Part shown: in pieces, positions 24,132-33,100 of the stretch
Numbering within the stretch: position 1 is the stretch's first letter
How the letters are laid out: each line of letters opens with the position of its first letter
Source: Bugula neritina
Taxonomy: Eukaryota; Bryozoa; Gymnolaemata; Cheilostomatida; Bugulidae
Direction: 5' to 3'
Length of the DNA: 64,000 nt
Assembly: GCA_964035545.1 (NCBI GenBank)
Contig: OZ037771.1
Coordinates: forward strand, 14,201,633-14,265,632
Translations under genes and position numbers: made by a program
Notes under the pieces: model-generated
Told to the model about the DNA's origin: nothing
Databases searched by the model: none
Seen by the model: the letters and a program-made list of their open reading frames with translations, nothing else

Positions 24132-27100
24132 ATGATGTTCATATCTATACTTCTGGTCCTAATTGTTGAAGCTAGCGTGAGTCTGAGTGTTTCTGACACA
24201 CCTTCTTGTCCGCAGTTGGGATGTGATGGTGCTGGTACGTTTACTCAAGGTTAGTATTTTCATCATCCATATTTACAAACTTAGAAATATTTTTTGCTTG
24301 CTTAATGTCTTTAAGCAAATAACAACATTTATAATTTCACTAATTATATTATTCTAACAATAACATTGCATGAGAAGATGACTTCAAGGTACCAATTACC
24401 GGGGAAAGAGCGGCCAAGTGGGTACGGTATGACTCATTTGCATCTCCGATGAACCCTCAGATAATAAACTATGGTTGTGTTGGAAACTCCAAACTCTTAG
24501 TGTGCCCACACCAACAAGATGGAGAAGCTGTGTGAGTTGATATCACTCAATGTGCACTGTATAACCTATAAGAAATCATTTAAATGTTTTTTATTTGTAA
24601 GAGCGTTTAGACAATCAAGGAAATATTACTTTTCACTTGTATTGATGATTATTAAAATGCTTAAAGCCTAACATTAAGGGAGCTAGCAAGTTGAAGCAGT
24701 TGTAAGATGCTTTTGGTTATAGGAATCTATATGAAAAGTCATAATAGAAAAGGTCTATAATCTATATTTTAGTTTCAAGATGCACAATATATTTTTTGTA
24801 AATGAGTGTTTAATTTTTATAATTTGTTATTTTACAACTTAAACAATATCAATTTAGTCTTCAATTTCAAAATTGTAGACATCTAATGTTGAACTCAGAC
24901 ACCGGAGTGGAGTACGATACGGCAGGATATGACACGTTACGTAATGTCAGCATGCCAATTCTGACTAAAGATAATCTTGTGTTTGCTGTCAATGGTTCAC
25001 ACGCTTCTCTGGTTGATCCCATAAACAATGACTCATACATTACCAAACTACCCATGGAAAATCCCCAAGGAGTTCATAGGTGAGGAGTTGTCTCTCTTTA
25101 TGTTACTCTACTGAAAACCTAGTCAGGTGATTAGTAATGTTTCTGTCGCAATTAAACTTATCAACTTATAAATAATATTAAAATAATTGCTAGATGCAGC
25201 ACAAAGTTTGGAGTTTGGTGGGGTTTGATCTTTAGGGTTGGGTGACAAGCTTGGTCTACTGCACTCAATGACTTCAAGCTGTGTGCTGCATTTAGAGATT
25301 TCATAATGTCAACCATGTTTTAGTCTTCTTTTAGATCAGCAACTATTTAAAGTTTCATTGTAATAATAATAAACCTTAACTGATAATAATATGGTTTATT
25401 ATCTTGCATATAAAAATAAATGACACGTGTGACATTTGGTCACTATGAGAAGCAGTAAGCTGTAATATTGTTATGATTTTCAGATTTAGGGTTGATATGC
25501 TATCCAGAGAGTCTAATTACTTGCTATAGAACTGCACCAGGATAAGTCGAGTGAACGAGTATATATTTTACACACAATAATACATTATAAAACGATACAA
25601 ATACATCTGACAATTTACACATCTAGTCTATTCAGCACTCTAACTTCGACTGAGTTAGCAGGGGGAAACTATAATTTCTGCTAACTATTAAACACGCTAA
25701 TTGGCTATCCATTGTTCCGGGTCAATTACGCGACCCTACATGTTGTGCTGCTGGTAGCTCCACGAGCCACCACACCGCCCCCACCAGCAGAAAGCCCTCT
25801 TTCTGATATAAAAAAAAATGTTCATTATTAACCACATACATCAGTAGACCAAAATAATACATAACACATAATATAAAGATACATAATAACAGACAGAGTC
25901 ATTATAACAGCCAGTTACATACAATTGCCCAGCTATAGAGGAAGAATACCGGCTAGCTGTGGTGTTAGACAAGGAGTAGGCCTGTCGAGCAGTCAAGCAT
26001 TTACATGACCTTCTTGGGTCTCCCAAGAGGACGAAGTTGTGGATTATTCCGGGTAGCAGAATTAGAGTCATTGTTGGGCACGCCGGTGCTTGGCTTGGCA
26101 GGTACGTAGTTTCCATTTAATCCAGCTTACTGATCCTTTTAGTTGGAAGAGCCCCGTCGTAGTATTAAGTAGATCCGGTGCTAACTGGGTAAATTCTTCT
26201 TGTAGTCGGAGGAGGCGTTCCTCTACTGTGGCCAGGCGAACTGGGTCTGGGGACGATGTCCGTCTGCGGCGCAGAGGGGGACTGGGAGACCTGGTTCGTC
26301 TCTTCATCGGGGTAGGGGAGACCTCTCCTTCTTCTGGATAGGCAAACTCGTCGGGGGTGTACACCATCTGAGGGCGGTCAGATACCAATGGGGATTGTTG
26401 TCTGGCATAGTCTAATACGCGTTGGAAACCCGAAGTCAGAACGGCCAACAACATTGCCTTCTTTACTAGGGGTCGTATCAGGGTGAGGAATTCCGGATAG
26501 AGCTTGGCATCGACCACATAATTCTCTCCAGAGAAACAGCCCGCCGCTCGATGTCTGGTGACGGGGTAGGGGTAAACATCATTGTATCCACAGGGGCAGA
26601 ATGTGAGTAGGAGATGGGCGTTGACATGTAGCTTCAAGGAGCGGTGAGAGGCACATTCTTCGCCACAAATCTGGCATCGCGTCCGTCTTCTGGACCCCCA
26701 GGCCGTTTCTATTTCCTCCTCTGTTTCTGGAGACACCCACCGCCAACGGCGGCGTAGTGGCTCGGGCCGGTCACCATTGGCATACTCCTCAGGATGCGGA
26801 GCGGGAAGTGCTCTATCCCGTACCCTGGTTGTAGCGGGTCGAGTGTAATCTGAAAAAGTTTCAACAGTGTTAATACAGTACACTGCCGTGTTGTCAGCTT
26901 GAATAGCTTGGCAACTACTCATTCAGTTACCTCGTAGACATTTATGGTAGTGAATAGTCAGATAGAACACGTATTGCAATGAGATTATAAAAATCTCTAA
27001 GTCAAACTGAGTTTTTACTACGGTATTTCACTAACCTATCTCCAGCTCGATTGACTCAGTGAGTCGGAGCTGAGCGATGCAATCTAGTTTCATATTAAGA

Positions 27101-30100
27101 TATAGTTAACTCACCCCACGATCTGTTGTCGTAAGACATACTGAATGTGTGAAATGGTTTGAACTACTGCTTAGAAACACGTCTACTCCTGACTGCATCA
27201 GCGTATGAAAAGATCGAGCAACGTGGTTGGGGTGCGTGATTAAGACTTTGTGCACCCGGCGGATGAATTTTGTTTCTATTTCTGCCGATACAAAAGTTGA
27301 TATTTTCGTGGTGTTGACAACTTCCACATTTGCTCGATACTTTTCTCGTACGGTTTTCCCCTAGACTTTCATACGCGCCGCTACTAACGCAGTCGCATAC
27401 GAAGTCCTTCAAGTATGCATGGGGTTGCCTCGTACGCTGCCCCCTTTCTAGGGGGGGGTGACACGCTCGCCGGTTCGTTAGTAGGGGCCTCTAATGGCGT
27501 CTCTACTTCACCGTTAGCGGTCGCCTCTTCTTGTTCTCCGGATGGAGCCCCTCCCTCCGTGGGGGTTTGCACTTCCGGAACCGGCTCGGTTTCAGGAAGT
27601 GATGGAATTAGACTTGGCGGTGGCGGACACGCTTCCGTTGGCAAAAGCTGTCGCTCCTCTCTCACCAAGTTTTCTTCCCGCGGTATGACCACTTCGTATT
27701 CAGGTCCATGCCGCCGTCGCCGCGCGTTGTTGTCTGCCTCCTGGGCTCCAACAACGGGGGGGCTTCTCCCACTGCGTCGGGGCTAACCCAATACGGTTTC
27801 AAGCAAGACTCATTCTGGATAGACACCTGTCCTGAGCGCTCAATCTTGTACCTATGATTGGGCATAGCCTCGACGATCACGTAGGGTCCTACGAACTTAG
27901 GCTTTAGTTTATCAGCCTGTCTGCGACGCCTACGGTAATTGACCATCCACACCTTATCTCCCGTTTGGTAGAGAGGTGGTTCATCGGAATCTTCATGCCG
28001 CACCTTCCACTGCTGTTCGCGCAGTATATCGTGTGCGGCCTTCATCCGTTCCACTAGTTCACTGGCATACTCGTGAACCGAGTTGTCTTGCTCTGGAACG
28101 TGGTAGGTAAGATGGTCAGGGACACGAGTCTTTCTCCCGAGCATCAAGAGGTTTGGGGTCTCACCAGTACTGGTGTGTGGGGTGCTACGGTATGCACGCA
28201 TGACTTGCGGCAACACCGTATCCCATTCCTCTTGGCCTCGTCCAAGGAGGAGACTCCGGAGCGCATCACCTAGCATCCGGTTGTTGCGCTCCACCACCCC
28301 GTTACCTTGAGGGTGGTAGGGGGTGGTCCGGCTCTGATTTACTCCCCAGAAGTGGCAAAGGTCGCACATCAGTTGAGACTGAAATTGAGCGCCTTGATCA
28401 GAGTGTGTCTGTTCGGGGAGACCAAAATAACAGAATACATGTTGGTCTAGTGCCCTGGCCACTGTTGGGGCTGACGCATCTGGGATAGCCAGAGCATCCG
28501 CCCACCTAGTAAAGTGGTCGGTTAGTACTAAGGTCCAACTATTGCCTCTGGGGGTCAGGGGCATGGGTCCGACCAGGTCTACAGCGACTACTTGCCAGGG
28601 CCTTCCAGCATATAGCCTCCGCCGTCCTGCTTCACCAGGGGGGCGGCTATGCTTATTGGCCTGGCAGATCTCACACTGTTTGACTCTGAGCCGGACGTCA
28701 CGCTCCATTTGTGGCCAATACCATCGGAGTCGTAATTTGGATATCACTCTCTTGACCCCTGCGTGGGCCTGTTTGTGAGTATCCCAAATCAACTCACGGC
28801 GGATGGCAGTGGGGCAGACTACCCTCTTCCTCTCCGGGTGTCTGCCGCTGGCGGCTAGAGAGATGGTTAGTAACCCATCCTGCCCGATCCGCAGCGAGTC
28901 CCAACGCTGACAGTATAGCCACTCAGCAAGTCTAACGTACTGAAGTACTTGCTGCCGGCTAGAGCGTCCAACAACTCGTCAATACGAGGTAGAGGGTAGG
29001 CGTCCTGTATGGTTACGCTATTGAGTTTGCGGTAATCCACACAGAACCGCCAACTGCCGTCTTCCTTCCGGACCAGCACGACCGGCGAGCTCCACGCACT
29101 ATGGGCGGGCTCTATCAATCTCCGGTCCAGAAGATCCCGTACTTGTCGGCTAACCTCCTTCTCTTTCTCCGGCCCCAGTCTGCGTGTTGGCTGCCGGACA
29201 GGGACTGTCCCTGCAGTCAGCGGTATTTCGTGTCTGACAATTTCAGTCAGTCCCACGTCATGATCTCCGCTGCTGAACACATCAGCGTAGTTGCGTAGTA
29301 ACTTCGCCATAACTTGGCGTTCTTTGTTACTCGCGCAGCCGCTACAGGCTGTGTCATACAACTCCCGGAGATGTGCTGGGACTGTCCCTCGCCCTTGAGT
29401 AGGGCACTGAGGGAGTGCCTCTGTCGCATCACCCAGCGACGGGCCTACGTCCTCCTCCTGAACAGAGTAAAAACGGCCCAGCATCGACCCAGCCGGAAGC
29501 TTGACAGACTCGGTAAAGGGGTTGACGCACTGCACTAAGATCTCCCCTTGCTCAGTCAGCTGATTCAGACTGCTGGCAAGTTGGATCTTTTCGTGCGCGC
29601 CTTCAACTACCCCGAGTCCAGAGATCCGGCTATTGTTCACCCTGCAGTGAATGGTAGCCCGGGCGCGGCCTGGTATGGTACGGTTGCGTACCACTTGCAC
29701 ACCTCCCACTAAAGGGCGGCCGAACTTGTCGACGCAGGCGAGTTCTCGCCCGGACATCATCATCGCAGATTTGCTAAAATCGATGTGACATCCGTGCCGT
29801 TTTAGGAACGGCATCCCGAGGATGGCGTCCTCCTTGAGCTGACTGACGATGAACGTCTCTTGGATTGTTTGATTACGGACTCGTCCCGTCAGCTCAATTA
29901 TACCATAGAAGGGAAGGCACGACCCGTCAGCTAGGGTGCCGTACTCCCCTTCGTATGATTCCATCTCGCCCCTGACCCTAGCACTGAGGGTATCGAAGAA
30001 TTGGCGGCTCAAGAGGTTCGTGGTACAGCCCGAATCAATGAGGAAAGTAACAGCTTTGCCTTCCAGTTTACCGGGCAAGAAATAGCTGTTCCCATGGGGC

Positions 30101-33100
30101 TGCACCTGAACTCTCCCTTCAGGCCTTACTTTCGCAGGGAGTACCTCCCTCGCTTTGGGTCGCGAAGGAGGTCTCTTGGGGCGGTGGTAAGTAGGCCTCG
30201 GGGGTGCCGAGGCTAGATTCCCAGCTACTTTTGTGGGCTCCCATCCAGACTCTTGGGCTTGTAGCCCTGCGAATCTGTTGTGAAGGGGCATGGAAAAGGT
30301 AGCGGCGGGGCGGAGCCCCTTGCTGGTCCGTCGTGGCTGTTGCCACGGTTGGTTACCAGTACGCGGTACCCGTCTGGGTGACCTGCGTTTCTTCTTCCCT
30401 GGAGGTTTCATCGTCGGCCCACAGGAGGTGGGAACATCTGCGGGCCACGGTAGTTTAACCCCTGATTTAGGAAGGGACAGTATCGGCGGAAATGTCCTTG
30501 ATTTCCGCACTCCCAGCAAAAACTGACTGTTTCTCCCTGTGGCGGCGCCGGTGGCCGTATGGGCTCAGTGGCGGTACCTACTGGGGTTTGGGGTGTCAGT
30601 GTTGCTATCAGTTTGGCCAGCATGTCTGTCAGTTGAGTGACTTTCAATGCCGTCGCCAGCTGGGACACGGCAGCCGCGGCGGGGGTTTCCTCCCCTTGCT
30701 CCGTGGCCGTGTCCGCGCGGTCTACCTCCACTTGACGGGAGCTCCCGCGACTTTTATGCATTTGATTAGCTAGGAGGTAAGCTTCCCCCTCAGTCAGAGC
30801 ATCTTCAACGGTGGTGACTCCCCTAGCTAGAAACTGGTGGTGGAGACCCAAATCGTCGACAGATGCTATGAAAGCGTCGAGGGTATACCTCTCGCGGTTG
30901 ACTGGGGGCAAGTCGCTGTATGCGAACTGTGCCAGCTTCATGACCGCGGCGGCGTGCTCCCGCAGCGGGGTGTGGGGATCACGCCGCAACCTCTGCAATC
31001 GGGCCCTGGCATCTGTAGCAGAGAGGCCGAAGCGGGCCCGCAGAGAAGCAAAGATATTATCAATGTCTACGCCCAGCCCATAAGGCTTGGCTTTGTCCAT
31101 CAATGCCATTCTAAGCTTCAGCAAGGCCACCCTAGGGGGCCACTGGGCGACGTCCATTACGTCGCTAAACTCTTGGATAAATTGTTCCACCTCCTCTTCG
31201 CCCGTGAAGGTGGGCGCCTTTAACCGGTAGCGGTCTTCAGTTAGTTCTCGCGGAACCCTTCGCTCTTCTACTACATGGTTAACAGGCATTGTCTCTACAG
31301 CATTGTCTCTACGCTCACCTTCTACTGCCGGTGGTTGCGTTCCAGCATTTTCAGTCTCCATCTTGGATGCACTATCCCACCGCTGCCACCACTGTTATGA
31401 TTTTCAGATTTAGGGTTGATATGCTATCCAGAGAGTCTAATTACTTGCTATAGAACTGCACCAGGATAAGTCGAGTGAACGAGTATATATTTTACACACA
31501 ATAATACATTATAAAACGATACAAATACATCTGACAATTTACACATCTAGTCTATTCAGCACTCTAACTTCGACTGAGTTAGCAGCGGGAAACTATAATT
31601 GCTGCTAACTATTAAACACGCTAATTGGCTATCCATTGTTCCGGGTCAATTACGCGACCCTACATGTTGTGCTGCTGGTAGCTCCACGAGCCACCACAAT
31701 ATGACTACAGATTAAAATGTTAACAGAAACAACGCGGTGCTAAATCTATACAGTTTGAAAGTCTAGTTGACAAATTCAGAAGTACGACTGCTATACTAGA
31801 TTTATTTCATCTGTATTTCTAATTATATTCTAGTCCAATCTACTTGCCGGAGCTCGACTTCTTTGTAATCTTTGGCAACTTCAGTACATCACATTCTATA
31901 TATAAGATTACTAAAGGAATAAATGGAATGGCTGGTAGGTAATTGATTTCCTGTTTTCTTACTATTTGTTTGATGTCAATTTATAAATTGTAATAGTGGA
32001 ATAATATAAAAAGCTTCTAACATAAAAATCACGCTGAATTAATGAAAAACATTGCATTTTTGAGTTTTTTTTAAGAAAAGCATTTTGATTTGAATTTTAC
32101 AGAGCTTGACCTTTTGACAACCTTCACAGTAGAGAAAGAAGGTAAACAGTGCCCATGGCTACCAATGACCGAAGTGACCACCAATGGGAATAGAGCTTAC
32201 TTCTACGCCTATCAAATAAATGTAAGTATATAAGGCAGCGCTGGCAGCATATAAGGCAGCATACATTTTATTGACAGTGAACATGTTTTAGGCCATTGAG
32301 CAATAAATAGCACATGGAATAGTCACTGAATCAATTTTAATTGATGATAATTGCATGACTATAAAGTTAGAAATACAACAAATAATTTCATAAAGCTTCC
32401 ATAAAAGACTAAATAATGTACTATTATTTTACCAATTAGCATCATGTGTATCAGATATTATTTCATCAGTTTGTAGAGTAAATCAGCATACATATTAGTC
32501 TCACAAAGGTTTTGGTTTAGGCCATGAGATTATATTGCAACATGTAATATACTATAACACGTAGGGCACTGTAACATATAGCGTACTGTACTGTAAGATA
32601 TTATACTGTAACATACTACAGGAGATAGATGGTATAGTGGCCGTTGAGTTTATGGAGGATCACCCTTACTACACGAAGATCTGGGAAGTCTCGGATGAAG
32701 AGGGATCTCAGGTTCTAGTGAGCAGCAGACGTCATGGCGTGAGGGCAGATGATAACTGCACTGTCATCCCTCAAATTGACCCAGACTATTCAATATTTCC
32801 ACCAAGTAAGCCTCCACTACGTAGTAATATAAAATAATCGACATTGTACGAAATAAAATGCTGGTGCAGCATTTGATGACATAATAATCGGAATTCCCGA
32901 CGCTACTACATAAGTATTATCTATTGGTATTTCCACTATACTGCATATTATCTCACTGAAATATACAGGACTACTAGTCTACTACAATCAGTAATGTTTA
33001 GTTATATCATGCTATCAGTTCTCAATTCACTAACACAACCCCCTAATGCACTACACAATTATTATAAAACTATTTTAAAATAATTGCACAAAATCAGCTA

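Larger units (their letters stand above)
25469..31698 (-). mobile_element. Ty3/Gypsy LTR retrotransposon, internally deleted
   Basis: Two 306-bp LTRs (25469-25774 and 31393-31698) differ at two positions, both near their middle (around 25662 and 25680 in the lower copy). The flanks carry the 4-bp duplication ATAT (25465-25468 and 31699-31702). Read on the minus strand the order is 5' LTR, primer-binding site, gag, protease, reverse transcriptase (cut short), integrase, a spliced accessory ORF, polypurine tract and 3' LTR. The integrase after RT order marks Ty3/Gypsy. The element lies antisense in intron 3 of the secreted-glycoprotein gene. The near-identical LTRs mean a recent insertion. The RT core and RNase H are missing, so it could move only with proteins from another copy. 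Confidence 0.95.

Noticed and set aside
27106-27412. Two overlapping minus-strand frames (73 and 82 codons)
   Set aside because: They fall between pol and the accessory ORF, look compositionally random, and neither is in the frame that splices to the zinc-finger exon, except for the short ATG exon at 27115-27139 listed there.
30001-31223. Plus-strand open frames across gag-pol
   Set aside because: Antisense shadows of the intact gag and protease frames.
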